Below, in pieces: positions 23,161 through 35,094 of a stretch of DNA of 64,000 bases. This DNA comes from Trifolium pratense (Eukaryota; Streptophyta; Magnoliopsida; Fabales; Fabaceae): contig NC_060061.1 of the NCBI RefSeq assembly GCF_020283565.1, positions 21,985,362 to 22,049,361 on the forward strand, in the 5' to 3' direction. Numbering within the stretch: position 1 is the first letter of the stretch; each line of letters begins with the position of its first letter. Made by a program: the position numbers and the translations under genes. A model generated the notes under the pieces. That model did no database searches. It was not told the origin of the DNA and saw only the letters and a program-made list of their open reading frames with translations.

Positions 23161-24083
23161 AATATGTGTTTATAAGGAAGAGAAAAATTTTACACTTTAG
23201 GAGAAACCGTCCAAATCCGGAAATCCCCACGCAAGGCAGCAACCAAACCAAACCATTAAATAGTCCTTTTCAATGACCCCCCTTATGGATGTGCATAAAC
23301 TATAGTTACGTTGTATTCGACAAAGCCATATTTGATTTTTCCTTTTTTTTCCATATTAATTTGGATGTGAGCTAGCTGTATTGTATCATAAAATAAAATG
23401 CTAGTATACTTTTTTTCCTAGATAGAGATTATGCCATGAAATTTTAGACCAAAATTTAGAGTTATACTGTATTATATTATTAGCGGATAAGGATTGCACA
23501 TTCACTAAGTTGTGAGAAAGATTGATGGGGCACCATATACCACAATAATTTGTGTTTAGCTGTTTATGCACCTTGGGCTAATAGTAATCATAAATCAATG
23601 AAGGAATGGGCAATAACATTTTGCAAGAAAAGAACAACTACATAATGTTAATCAAGTAATCACATGTCCCTTTCAATTGCTCGTTTTTTTAAAACTCGGA
23701 ATCCGACTCAAAAACTTACAAACTCGTGTGACCAAAATTTCATAATCTATTAGTAAGAGGTACATTTAAAGCCAGAGTAAAATTTCATATAAACTGACCC
23801 AATATAAAAAATGACACCGTAATAATTCAAACTCGAAAACCTAAAATTGAGCAACTTGCAGATCTCATGCTTACACCACCATGTCAACCGTACACGTGTC
23901 AAAAAAATATAATAAGCTACAGTTATCCGATGTTATTATTGTTGTGTTCCTTTTGATTTGTGTGATAGTAGGACCCAACTCAAACCAATGTGTTATTAAC
24001 CACCGTTGAGTGGTATGGTTGGAAAACATAAAACAAAAATATAGTGTTATCAACATTCTGTCAGCCAGCCTCAACCCTCAGAG
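23161..24083. other. Intergenic, no gene seen
   Basis: AT-rich spacer with no recognisable exon or transposon end. Its right border is the hAT target duplication. Confidence 0.45.
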
Positions 24084-24708
24084 TAGGGATGGCAGAAAAA
24101 CCCAAACCCGTGAGACCCATCCGAACCCAAACCCAAGTCAACGGGCGAAACCCAAATTGACTGGGTTTGGGTTTGGTTTTGGGTGACACCCGAAAATATG
24201 GGTGTGGGTTTGGTATCACTCAAACCCACACCCGAAACCCATACACCCACCCGAAACATGTTAAAATTACCTAAATACCCCCACATATATATAAGTGTAA
24301 AAGTAAAATTAGGTTTTTCACAAACCACAAACCAAAATTGTGTTTGAATTTTGCTTGAAAGTTGGAAGAACTTAATTTTGGTTTAGTTGTAATTTAATTT
24401 CTTGAAAGACTATTTTGTAATTTTAAATTCCCTTGTAATTTTAAACCTATGTTTTTGCTAAGTGATTGACAATATGTTTAAATTCCATTGTTTTTGCTTA
24501 AATTTACCTTGTTTTGCTTAAATTTGCAAAGTAGTACAAAATGTGTTGTGGGTTTGGGTTTGGGTGTAAAAAACCCGAACCCAATGGGTGTGGGCGTGGG
24601 TGTGGTTTTGCCACCCGAACAGATTTGGGTTTGGGTTTGGGTGTTAATTTCGGGTGTGGGTTTGGTATCACTCAAACCCGCACCCGTGGGCGCCCATTGC
24701 CATCCCTA
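24084..24708. mobile_element. 625-bp hAT-type MITE with CCTCAGAG target duplication
   Basis: The ends TAGGGATGGCA and TTGCCATCCCTA are inverted repeats. CCTCAGAG lies at 24076-24083 and 24709-24716, an exact 8-bp hAT target duplication. The arms are repeats of GGGTTTGGGTTTGGGT type and complements around an AT-rich core. Open frames rich in GLGLG or PTPTP on either strand come from these repeats. Confidence 0.9.
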
Positions 24709-24847
24709 CCTCAGAGAGGAAATGAATGACCAGAGGTGTGGGAGCCTCCTTCAACTTTTGGGGGGTATATATATCATCAAGGTTGACAGACAAAAAAGTT
24801 AAATTAAATGTGTAGTAAGATAAATGATTTTGTATATTTATTTTAAA

Positions 24848-25023
24848 GAGTCTTGTTAACATGTGCCCTTAGGGCACATGTTAAGATATACCAAAATAGA
24901 AATTCAACATTTAATGATACAAGAAATTTAATGCTTCAAAAGTCAAAATGCACAAATTAGCATTTAATAATTTCTATTTTTACATCCTTAACATGTGCCT
25001 TAAGGGCACAAGTTAACATTCTC
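24848..25023. mobile_element. 176-bp element whose two ends are palindromes
   Basis: The left end holds TTAACATGTGCCC/TTA/GGGCACATGTTAA (24856-24884), itself a perfect 13-bp-arm palindrome. The right end holds a near-identical palindrome at 24988-25016. The ends are also inverted repeats of each other. The core has AAAATAGAAATTCAACATTTAATG and its rough complement. Confidence 0.7.
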
Positions 25024-25261
25024 CTATTTTAAATTGTCGTTTTATAGTGTATTGTCATTTTTATGTACGTATGTATGTAAGAGGCAACACTCTTATGTGA
25101 GTTTTAATTTAGTTGCATTTTTAAGATTTAATTTGAACTCGAACTTTCAATTAGGTTGAAAGAGATTTGAACCATCACATATCAGCATTTTTGTATTTAT
25201 AGAGAGTAATGCAAATTAAGCAGTGCAAACCTATCATTATAGGTGAAAAATATTCTAAGTA

Positions 25262-27110
25262 CTAGAACATCCACCCGTGCGGTGCACGGGTCTGATTAAC
25301 GGTAAGATATATAATAATTAAATAAGATATGATAATTCCAATAATGTAAGGTATACGAAAAAAGTTGAGTAACATTAAACGATAGTTCAACAATAATTTT
25401 GGATAAATATTCATACAAAGAAAATTATGTTATATTACGGAAGACTTCTTTATTGACCACATTCGAAGTCTTAGTCGTATCTTCACCATCGTCATCGATG
25501 ATCAATATTTTTAATCCTTTTCTAGAAGTAACTCTTGAAATTGCAACAAACAACTGACCATGTGAAAACACTGGCGACGGAAGATATATCCCAACATGCT
25601 TTAAATATTGTCCCTGACTCTTATTAATAGTCATCGCAAAGAAATCATTATAGGAAATTGTCTCCGTTGAAATTTAAAAGGAATTCTCACGTCAGATGGT
25701 GTCAGAGAAAATCTAGGTATGAAAACCTGATCACCAATATTACTTTCTGAAATAAATTTTCCTTCAAAAGCACGTTTTCTCAATCTCGTAATAATAAGTC
25801 TTGTTCCATTGCATAATTCTAATTTTTTATTCAAATTCCTTACTAGCATAACTGGAACTCCAACTATAAGTCTCAACTTGTGATTTGGAAGTCCCGACGT
25901 ATAAATCGTGTTAAAAAATTCGGGAGTATGAACATCATCCACTGTTTAACCGTCTACATTTTGTGTGAGTGGAGTATTATAACTCAAATATGTTTTTTCT
26001 TCATCAGGAATTAAATCCAACATATAATCATTTATTGTGTCGACTATTGAATTTTTAAGAGCTAGTATAGCTCTATTTTGGAAATACGTTATATCGTTCA
26101 TGCTTTGTAAAAGTTGGGGATAAGTGTTTTCAACGATAGAAGCAAGAGGATTACCTGAATTTGGAATCAATAAATCTGATGGAATGTCAAGTTCTAAATC
26201 ATCGTCGTTGTCATCTCCAATTTCTCCATCGCCAACACCCAAAACTCATTCAGAAAACAATCTTCTTTGTTCAACGTCTGCACTTGAAGCACCACCGAGA
26301 AGCCTCATGTTTTTACTCAATGTTAAAACTTCAAAAAAATTCCAAAGAACCGAAGAATTAATAGTAGCATGAACAACTTCTGGCCTTGTACCTTTGGGTA
26401 TTACTGGTAGAATTTGTCTAAAATATCTGCCAAAAAAACCAACTTTTCCACCGAAGGAAATATGTTTATTTTTTTCATCAACAGACTTGAGAATATCTTT
26501 TAAAGTTCTATCAACAACTTCGAAACAGTGTTTATGCATCAGTGGTGCTTCATCCCATATAATGAGCTCTGCTTTTTGTATTAATAGCGCCAAAGGGCTT
26601 TTAGGAACTATAGTACATGTTAAAAACTCGTCAACATTTAGAGGAATACAAAACCTTGAATGTGCTGTTCTACCGCCATGTATAAGCAATGCAGCGATCC
26701 CACTTGAGACAACTGTTAGAACTATCTCACCTTTTGAGCGTAATGCGGCTGACATGGCCCTCTAGATAAATGTCTTCCCCGTACCGTCATAACCATAAAG
26801 AAAAAACACACCAGGTTTGTTTTCGTTAACTCTTGTCATGATTGTGTCATATAGTTTACGTTGCTATGAAATCATAGTTGACATCAATCTAACATGTTCC
26901 TCAGCTAATGATTGTTTGTTATAATTCAATTCGTCGTGTATTAAACTATTTTGTATATCAGGAACTAATGATGTGTCTGCTCTATGCATTGGAGGATAAT
27001 CTTTTAAACTCTTCCACAACTACGTAACATCATCTCAATATCTGCTAGTGCATATTGTATCAATTGATCATCGGTTAATATTAAATCTGCAATGTTAAAA
27101 TCAAAATAAT
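25262..27110 (-). pseudogene. Helitron remnant: PIF1-like helicase pseudogene with intact 3' terminus
   Basis: On the minus strand the 3' end is canonical. ACCCGTGC/GGT/GCACGGGT (25273-25291) forms a perfect 8-bp stem 7 bp before CTAG (25265-25262), followed by host T. Upstream lies the C-terminal helicase part of a RepHel protein: Walker A GYDGTGKTF near 26790, VLTVVSSGIAALL, GGRTAHSRF, ELIIWDEAPLMHK (Walker B), FGRYFRQILPVIPKGTR, then HTPEFFNTI, LPNHKLRL, VGVPVMLVRN, CNGTRLI, and TINKSQGQ with HGQLFVAISRVTSRKGL. Stops break it: FI*RAMS (TAG for the usual TGG), SE*VLGVGDG (TGA for TGG), TAA near 25946, TAG near 26866, and a frameshift near 25632-25640. The Rep domain and the 5' end are missing. 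Confidence 0.92.
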
Positions 27111-27127
27111 GAATGTGATTAGTGACA

Positions 27128-27245
27128 TGACTATGGTTGTGTTCGGTTGTATTGCAAAAAAAATTGATTTAGCAGAATTGAGTTTGATGGATTTGATTTT
27201 GGTTAAAAGTGAGTTAAACAGAATTGATTTATGTTTGGATACATT
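27128..27245. mobile_element. Fragment of the 307-bp MITE family
   Basis: GTGTTCGGTTGTATTG, AGCAGAATTGAGTTTGATGG, AAAAGTGAGTTAAACAG and ATTTATGTTTGGATACATT match, in inverse orientation, the interior of the 1191-1497 and 41412-41718 elements. Blocks are rearranged or missing. It abuts the truncated 5' side of the Helitron. Confidence 0.55.
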
Positions 27246-27459
27246 AACGTAAAAATAAAGGGTATTTATAAAAAATATCAATTCTTTTTCCATTATTTTT
27301 TTTGACAAAATTCTTTTTCCAATTTTAAAAAACTACAATTTAATAAACTGCATAATAAATAATTTAAAAAGTTATATAAGCAAGGTTACATGAGATATTG
27401 AAATGTGAAAGATGTTTTTTTTAATAGATTTCAATATTGTTGAAGATGTTATAGTATGA

Positions 27460-27982
<523 letters not shown>

Positions 27983-28002
27983 TATATATATATATATATA
28001 TA

Positions 28003-29025
28003 CTTTCCAAATCACACGTGATAATAACTTTCTAAATCTCACATGATAATTATTCTCTAAATTTATGATCCGGTAGAAAAAAAATCATTGATCAGGAAAG
28101 AAATAAAAATATTTCGTGATGAATAATATAGTCAACAATAATTTTGATATGATATACTTTTAAAATTGATGGTGCTTATCAATTATTGCACATAATTTTA
28201 ATCACAATTCGTATACTTGCCATAGTGGTTGGAAATATTGCCTTGCATTGAAGGGTTGCGGGTTCGAATCATAGCTAAGACAAAATTGTATTATTTTTTA
28301 ATAAAAATTGCAAGATAAAATGGAGGGAAAACATGGAAAACAAATTAGGGTTTAGGGTTTGCTTTTGTATACAAGCTTATAATATAAAAGATGTGCACAA
28401 CCTCTAACAATCATCTACAATCACATGTAAATATAATAATATATAAGAGTAGATCACCAATTCGCTATTTGAAATTGTAGCTGGTAGATATTTACCCTTA
28501 AAATTTGGGAACGGTGGGCCGTCAGGGGAAGTCTCGTTGAGTTCGATTAACATATTGAGTTAAGAACAATCACACACAAATAATTTTTGACACCACACTT
28601 TCACCAAAAATCTTTAAGACATTCTGTTTATAGATCATCTTACTTATATTTTGTTCAACATCAACTTCTTCAATCAATGTGGGACCCTTGAGTGTGAGTC
28701 TCACCATTGTCTTATTGCTCTCCCATCAAGTTGAACTAAGCTATGATACCTGTTGGGCTAGGGGGGGGGGGTTCTTACTAGGTTTGATCAATATTGGACT
28801 AAGAACAATCACGAATTTGACACCATATTTTCACCCAAAACTTTAAGGTGTTGGATTTATGAAGGATAATTGTAAGGATAATAGTGCAATAAATTATATA
28901 CTTAAAGGACTTATTGTTAGCTAAAAAATTTAAACGACTTATTTATTACGTAAAGAACTTAATGAATTTATTTGTTACAAACACAAAACTTACATGATCA
29001 TTGTATGCATTTGGTTTTTTTCTTT
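28003..29025. other. Intergenic with a diverged local duplication
   Basis: A passage at about 28540-28640 (TTGAGTTAAGAACAATCAC, TTTTTGACACCACACTTTCA) recurs diverged at about 28785-28855 (TTGGACTAAGAACAATCAC, TTTGACACCATATTTTCA). A G9 run lies near 28761. No coding exon is evident. Confidence 0.5.
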
Positions 29026-29730
29026 CTTAAATACAGTTTTGACCCCTCAAGTTTCACAATTGCTTGATTTTGGCCCCCCACTTTTCAATTGCTTGATTTT
29101 AACCCCCCTAAATTTCACAATTGCTCAGTTTTAGCCCTCCAAGTTTCAATTGCTCGATTTTGGCCCAACAAGTTTACCCCCTTTTGCATTTGCTAGCCCC
29201 GTTGACTTTTTTTGACTAAAAATTGCTTATGTGACATTTAAAAAAAAATTAAAAATATGTTTTAATTAAAAAATTATAAAATAATAATATTTGGTTTTAT
29301 AAAAATGTATTAAAAATTGTTTTTTTTTAATAAAAGGTTTAATAATTATTTTTTATTTATAAAAAAGTTTACAAAGTTTTTAAAAAATAGTTCATAAATT
29401 TTTTTCTTACTTTTTTATATAACAAAATTATTTTATAAACTACATATAATAAAAAAAATTATTATTTAGTTTTAAAAAAAACTATTTTTATTTATTTTTA
29501 AATACTTATTTAATTTTAAAATGCCACATAACCAATTTTTAATCAAAAAATTCAACGGGGGCTACCAAATGCAAAAAGGGTAAACTTGGGGGACTAAAAT
29601 CGAGCAATTGAAACTTGGAGGACTAAAATCGAGCAATTGTGAAACTTAGGGAGCTAAAATCAAGCAATTGAAACGTAGGAGGCCAAAATTAAGCAATTGT
29701 GAAACTTTGAGGGCCAAAACTACATTTAAG
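29026..29730. mobile_element. 705-bp foldback element with ~190-bp inverted arms
   Basis: CTTAAATACAGTTTTGACCC on the left is mirrored by GGGCCAAAACTACATTTAAG on the right. Each arm is an internal series of CAATTGCTTGATTTTGGCC-like units (or the complement GCAATTGAAACTTGGAGG). The core is very AT-rich. A clear target duplication was not found. Confidence 0.75.
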
Positions 29731-30048
29731 GTTTTTTTTTTTTTTTTACAAATATTTTAAAAACATTTTAATAGTTTTTTTTCTACTCTTCTAGTGAATC
29801 AAATGATTAAATTCAGCACAAGACCATTTTTGAGTAAAAATAAGCCCAAAACAGATTTTTTTACTAACCCTAAAACATATTTTATTGAGATTTCGTTTTG
29901 CCAGCGTATTGGTTACTCGCGCGTCCTACGCCTTTTTCTTTTACATTTCCCCTACTTAAGTAACGGACGTTACGAAAATGAGAATTTAACGATTGAAAGT
30001 ATTTTGATAAATTTGTAGGGCGCGCGAAAAAATGGATAGGGTGGAGAA

Positions 30049-30266
30049 AATTTGCACTGGCCCAAAACATGTTTTTTTATAGTATACAAATTATTTAAAT
30101 ATTATTGATATTGGGAATTAATAAAACATGTCTAAATTATTAGGATTATTTTTTAAACCATTAAAACCAGGTGTCAAACTTTAAATAATTTAAACATGTT
30201 TTTATTAATTCCCAATATAAAAAACATGTTTAAATTTGCACTGGCCCAAAACATGTTTTTTTATAG
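30049..30266. repeat. About 32-bp direct repeats flanking an inverted repeat
   Basis: TTTGCACTGGCCCAAAACAT (continuing GTTTTTTTATAG) occurs at about 30050-30080 and again at 30235-30266. Between them, TGGGAATTAATAAAACATG and CATGTTTTTATTAATTCCCA form an inverted repeat. The ~186-bp segment looks like a small insertion with its target copied, or a duplicated half-element. Confidence 0.7.
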
Positions 30267-32865
30267 GAATTTTTATTAATTTGCACCAGAGATATTTTTC
30301 CTCACTTAGCGCCACAGTTTTCAGATGTTGGCGCCCTCGTTATTCATCCCGCCTTGTATTATTCAAAATTGTGGATTTGATCGTATTGAGCTACTTCTTG
30401 TTGGGCCTTGGTAAAATTTTCATATCCACACCCGGTCCAATAAATATTACTATTTTTGAATTAATTAATTTTAAAAGTGGTGGTGCTGACAGACTTTGGA
30501 GGTTCACAGCGAAGTTCCACCGACACAAAGCTCCAACCGCCATCCAAAAATTACACTACTACTATTATTAATAATGAAGAGTAATGTTTGGGTCACACCC
30601 TTTTAAACACACTCTATTCACTTAATGCCACATCACTCATTTTTAAACCTTTACTTGGCGACTGAATTTCCTTGTGGAGAGTTTTATTTTATTTTTTGTA
30701 TTATTGTCTGGATTGAACTTCTCATCTTCCTCCAAACTTGTGGCAATATCTAGTAGCTTTCTTCTAAAAAATAACGACTCCACCATACCCACTGTCAACA
30801 TATCTATTTTGTTTCCCAAGTCAAAAACTGTGAAATTTGCAATCAAACAAACCCCAATATGTAATGTGAATCGTAGAGAAATGAAAATTATCTCTCTCAT
30901 CAAAGGAGCTTCATTGTAAAAAAAAATCCTTTATATATCCTTTATCCTTTATATATTAAGGCAGAAAACAAGGTTTTCCTCCTAACTTCTAATTATCCCG
31001 CCTAAACCACTTTCATATTATTTATTTATTTATTTTATTTTGTAATTTTTAACTCTCATTAATGATCTCTTTTAACCAAGCCTAAAAGACTTTTCCAATT
31101 CCCATTATCTCAAAATTTTGAATATTGCTATTCTACAATTGATTAAATTATTTTTTCTTAATATTTTCATATATAAATTGGGTGATTTTTCAACACATCT
31201 TTTATAAAGAATGATAATTGAATATTTTTTATTAATATGTTTTTAATTTTGGAAGTATTGTAACAACAAAGATTAAATTTGAAATACATATAATATATTA
31301 AATTTGAATGATTCATATAAACTTCCTATAACAGAACTGACCCAATACATATGGAGGCCTTAGACAAATTTATAAATGAGGCTTATTTATTTAAATAGAA
31401 TTAATAAATATTGGTTTTAAAATTATTTTTCAAGCCCTTTAGAACACAAATCTTTTTCTCCTAAGTTGTTGATTGATACAGCTAACTGTACTCTGTATAA
31501 ACCAATCAACACACACCTTGATAGCATCCAGAACAACACAATTAACACAGGCCAATACTAGATAAGGAAAAATTGGTAGTACTAAATAAAAATCACCAAT
31601 TAAAATAATGTTTAAATTTTTTTTTTTCTATTTTACCTTCATTTTAATTCACCATTTACTTTTGTGTTCCAAGTATATTTATGACAATTTTGGAACACAA
31701 TGTTAATATTTTATATATTTAATTAATGAGTTATGATCTATTGACACCAGAGTTTGACACCAAATCTCAACCATTAAAACCAATTAATCACACGGCTCAA
31801 AATATTTGATTTAAAAAATATAAAATTAACCAAGAAATCACCACGTGACTTTTTCACTCTTTTCTTTCTCTCTTGAGATTTTGCCCCACCGCCAAAAAAT
31901 AGAGGACGTCGTCGTCATCACGTCGGTAATATCTGGTTTTCTAATGACCATGTATATTCATCATTCATGAGAGAAGAGAAATAAACCCACGTAATTTACT
32001 TCATGATATCACAAAGCCAATTTGAAAAAACCAGGAAGAAACACCAAGAAAGAGGAGCCAGACAAAAAATCCCGAGCTAACAAAATTTGTTCCTTCAAAG
32101 CACATAATGTCTTATTGTAGTCTCTTAATTGTACAAAATTGTTTCATACTCCAATAATCGATTAGCTTTCCCTAAAATATCTAAAACTTTAATCTTTCGA
32201 GGAGAAAGAACATAAAACAAAAATCATAAAATTGGAAACTTAAAACACTCGCATATAAGAATACGCAGTAAGCTTCAACGACAGACGAGGGAGAGGGACT
32301 ACGGAGGAGAGGGATAAACCCTTTCCGGTGGTTAAGCGAGGAAGACGATGATGAATAAGATCTCCATCAAAACGATGCTGGACAGTGAACAGTGATGCTG
32401 CTTGTGTCCTGTTATAAACAACGGATTGTGACAGTGGGTCAATAACAATCGATAGCAAGTCGTCTGACGTGAATTGAAGATGAGATTTGCTGATGGTGGG
32501 TAAAAGGAGGTTTGTATTGACGGTGGGGAAGAGGAAATATAACGTAATCACAAAGATGAAAGTTGGGAGAGATGATCACGTGCTAGTGTTAAGTGAATAA
32601 ATCTAAGCCGTCTGATTAATTGGTTTAAACGGTTGAGATTTACTTCTGACTCTTAATTAATAAGCATAGAATGTGAGCATGGCACTTAAATGAGCGGGAA
32701 AAATAAATTGAAAAAAATGTCATTTTATGGCTAATATATAATATACTATATACTATACGTTTTAATTTAAATTCAAATTCAAATTCAAATTCAAATTCTG
32801 AGTCTCAAACAACAAAATCTGAATCGATCAAACAAAGCTAGGGTTTCTTAATTGGGGCGAAAGTG
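30267..32865. other. Long intergenic region, no gene accepted
   Basis: About 2.6 kb of AT-rich DNA. Short open frames at 30236-30571, 30643-30919 and 32240-32551 show no motif or splice partner. A short CAAATT hexamer tandem (about 32770-32798) lies just before the next gene and could be in its promoter or leader. Confidence 0.45.
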
Positions 32866-33312
32866 ATGCTGACGGAAGGAGGGATATTGGGAATTTGCAG
32901 TGACGATGGTGAAAGGCTTAATCAGGTGGTACTGCAAGTTATCGACGTGAAGCCGTTGCAGACACCGCCGTTAGCCGGCACTGTCGACGGGTACCGTGGC
33001 CTTACTTTCTCTGACGGTTCCCATTGTATCGTTGGATTTATCACCAAGAAACTGGAAGAATTGGTTCAATATGGAAAATTGAAGATAGGTTCCATTGTTG
33101 CGCTTACTCACTACTTTTTCAGCCAATTCAAGAACCGAAAGTGAGTTAATTGAGTCAAATTAATTATTAACTTATAAGCTTACCATTTATTAATTGTCTT
33201 ATTTATTGGTTAATTAATTATTTAACAAATAGGGTTCTTATCATCATGGAGCTAGAGATCGCAAGCTTCAAATGTGATTATGTGATTGGAAAACCTGTTC
33301 CACTACACAACT
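32866..33312 (+). CDS. RPA70-like N-terminal domain protein, partial gene model
   Basis: Exon 1 (32866-33140, ATG at 32866) begins MLTEGGILGICSDDGERLN and continues VLQVIDVKPL, YRGLTFSDGSHCIVGFITKK, LKIGSIVALTHYFFSQFKNRK. Exon 2 (33233 to about 33312, acceptor AAATAG) adds VLIIMELEIASFKCDYVIGKPVP. The junction codon AA/G keeps the frame. This is the N-terminal (DBD-F) OB-fold of the largest replication protein A subunit, which binds checkpoint and repair partners. The three DNA-binding OB-folds and zinc ribbon of full RPA70 (600 aa or more) were not found downstream; instead an unknown ORF follows. It may be a truncated RPA1 duplicate or an N-domain-only gene. The last donor (ACT/GTAAG) is the least certain point. 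Confidence 0.65.
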
Positions 33313-33421
33313 GTAAGACTTTTTTTGTTGACTGTTGTGTTTTTTAGTTCTCTACTATTTTTATGAGAGGATGTACTTTTTTTGTTGTTGCTAAAAAATT
33401 GGTAGATTAAACTAAGATATT

Positions 33422-33595
33422 GTGCTCGAGTGGTTAATGAGTTCCTCATGGTACAAATTGTTCGGGAGAACCTGAGTTCGATTCCCGATGGGAACAATTC
33501 TTGGCCAGACTCTTCTTACCTTATGGCTGAACTTTGGATTACCGGCCCCCTTCCCCTAAGAAGTAGAGGGTTAATACAAAAATAAAAAAAATTGG
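33422..33595 (+). mobile_element. tRNA-derived SINE in the intron after RPA70-like exon 2
   Basis: A box-A-like GTGCTCGAGTGGTTAATGAG and a box-B-like TGAGTTCGATTCCCGATGG sit about 40 bp apart, followed by a body ending in an A-rich tail (ATACAAAAATAAAAAAA). GATATT flanks both sides (33416-33421 and 33596-33601). It is a Pol III retroposon, not a functional tRNA. Confidence 0.75.
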
Positions 33596-33795
33596 GATAT
33601 TATTTAAGTCCAAAATGCAAGCTTATTCAATGTATAGATAACATAATATGTTTGTAATTTTGATTGTAATTAATATCCCCATTTTTGGCAACGGGTTGTC
33701 TAATAATTGTCGAGTGGAACGCGCATAAGATATAACCGCACGATATCTGTCAAAATAGATACTCTAATAAGCTATATGAGGATTGGGGAGGCTGA

Positions 33796-34254
33796 TTTGC
33801 GGCCAATTGTTTGATCAAGGACAACAATTCATCCTTTGATTATTTGGACTACCGTTCATTGGTGAAACCCAAAGTGTTAGATTATGAATCTGTGTACCTT
33901 CGATCCGAGGATATTAATATTACCACGATGATGGAATCTATATATCTGGTTAACAGTGGGTGTTCTTTAGGTTTCATTTGGAGTCTGTCGTGCAAAGAGG
34001 ACGAACGTGACACACTGATGATCACAAAGGAGAATATGTATATCTGTAAATTGTTTGAGACCTTTTTTAGCCGGCTTGGACTTAATCTGCTTTTTATTGA
34101 GTTCAAAAGCAATGCTGTACATGATGAATGTGACTCTGACTCAATTGCACTCAAATACATGGTCTTTTTTCAAGGCCTTTTGAAATACTATGTACCTGCT
34201 AAAAAAGAATTTGATATCAAAACCACTTTGACCCACGGCCCTATTTCAATATGA
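33796..34254 (+). CDS. Exon-like ORF of unknown function
   Basis: An open frame of about 150 codons ends with TGA at 34252-34254. It has no ATG near its beginning; the first in-frame ATGs are at about 33928. It is therefore probably an internal or terminal exon, possibly from a CAAG acceptor at 33819. It reads DYLDYRSLVKPKVLDYESVY, then MESIYLVNSGCSLGFIWSL and LFETFFSRLGLNLLFIEF, with no domain I can name. It lies in the same orientation 0.5 kb after the RPA70-like exons. It joins them in frame only if exon 2 uses a weaker donor near 33296, so a common gene is possible but unproven. Confidence 0.4.
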   Translation, partial: FAANCLIKDNNSSFDYLDYRSLVKPKVLDYESVYLRSEDINITTMMESIYLVNSGCSLGFIWSLSCKEDERDTLMITKENMYICKLFETFFSRLGLNLLFIEFKSNAVHDECDSDSIALKYMVFFQGLLKYYVPAKKEFDIKTTLTHGPISI

Positions 34255-34456
34255 GGTTTGTAGCTTTGAGAATTTGATGAAAAAGAAAATAAAGTAAATA
34301 AATAGTTGAATCCACCAAACTTGAGTGGTGCCTACCTTATTTTCCGTTGGAAAGAACCTTAATGGGTTAATTTGCATGTGCAAATTCCTTGTATCGTATG
34401 CTCTCAAGCATTATATTGCTTTTCTGATCCTTGTATTTTTTGTTAGTACTTAGTAG

Positions 34457-34776
34457 GTGAGATTCTGCCAGAGGGGAATGTACCATTGTCTTATGCTGAC
34501 GAGGACCTCCCCAATCGTTCCCAGGCTAAGGAGAAGAGGAAAAAGAGGACAGCCAAAGAATCTATCCCAAGATTGAAACTTGCTTTGACGAAGAAAGCTG
34601 AGTTGGAAAAGGTAGTCAGTGAGCTTTGCACTGCACAGTATAAACTCGGTTTCAAAAATGCTCAAGCTCAAGCGGTCTTGCTAAGCTCTGTAGGCGACGA
34701 CCTTTCTGCTATGAACATGCTCAAAGTGGTGAAGAATGGTGAGATTGTTAGTGATGATGAGGAGGAAGAAGAATAA
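34457..34776 (+). CDS. Charged coiled-coil exon of unknown function
   Basis: After a CTTAGTAG acceptor, a frame reads EILPEGNVPLSYADEDL, then a Lys/Arg-rich QAKEKRKKRTAKES, a helical LALTKKAELEKVVSELCTAQY, YKLGFKNAQAQAVLL, DDLSAMNMLKVVKNGEIV and an acidic SDDEEEEE end before TAA. There is no ATG near its start, so it is a terminal exon rather than a whole gene. The arrangement is reminiscent of plant gag-like or transposon-associated proteins, but I do not recognise a family. A diverged copy at about 36840-37229 shows that the block was duplicated. Confidence 0.45.
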
Positions 34777-35094
34777 GAAGAGGGAGAACCGTCTCATGCT
34801 GGTGCACAGTCCAACTACGGGAAATCAAAGGCAAACATAATGTTCCCAAGTTTGAGGTTGAACGACGTATGAACACCTCTAGTTAGCATGTGTAATTAGT
34901 TTTGAAACCGACTTTGAATTTCTTTTGGTTTTATTGGCATAACGTTGCCCCTAGTTCTGGATAATACGTGATATTTTGTTCGGCCTTGCATTTGATGAAT
35001 ATTGATACATATTTCGGCTAAGTTTGTGCCACATGCATGTGTGCATGTTTAAAATATTACGATTTGTTAAGCCATATATGAATTTAGAAATGGA
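34777..35094. other. Intergenic, no gene seen
   Basis: Sequence after the coiled-coil exon; probably 3' UTR then spacer. No motif was recognised. Confidence 0.35.

Noticed and set aside
24478..24802. Gly/Val- or Pro/Thr-rich proteins on both strands
   Set aside because: They come from the GGGTTTGGGT arms of the hAT MITE; both strands are equally open.
26124..26765. Plus-strand ORFs of 66-123 codons
   Set aside because: They are antisense to the recognisable Helitron helicase frames.
32240..32551. Minus-strand ORF of 103 codons
   Set aside because: No ATG-supported homology, motif or splice partner was seen, and it sits in otherwise non-coding sequence.
33422..33595. tRNA gene
   Set aside because: Box A and box B are present but no cloverleaf with acceptor stem can be drawn. 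The A-rich tail and direct repeats make it a SINE. The same holds for 37993-38215 and 45001-45226.
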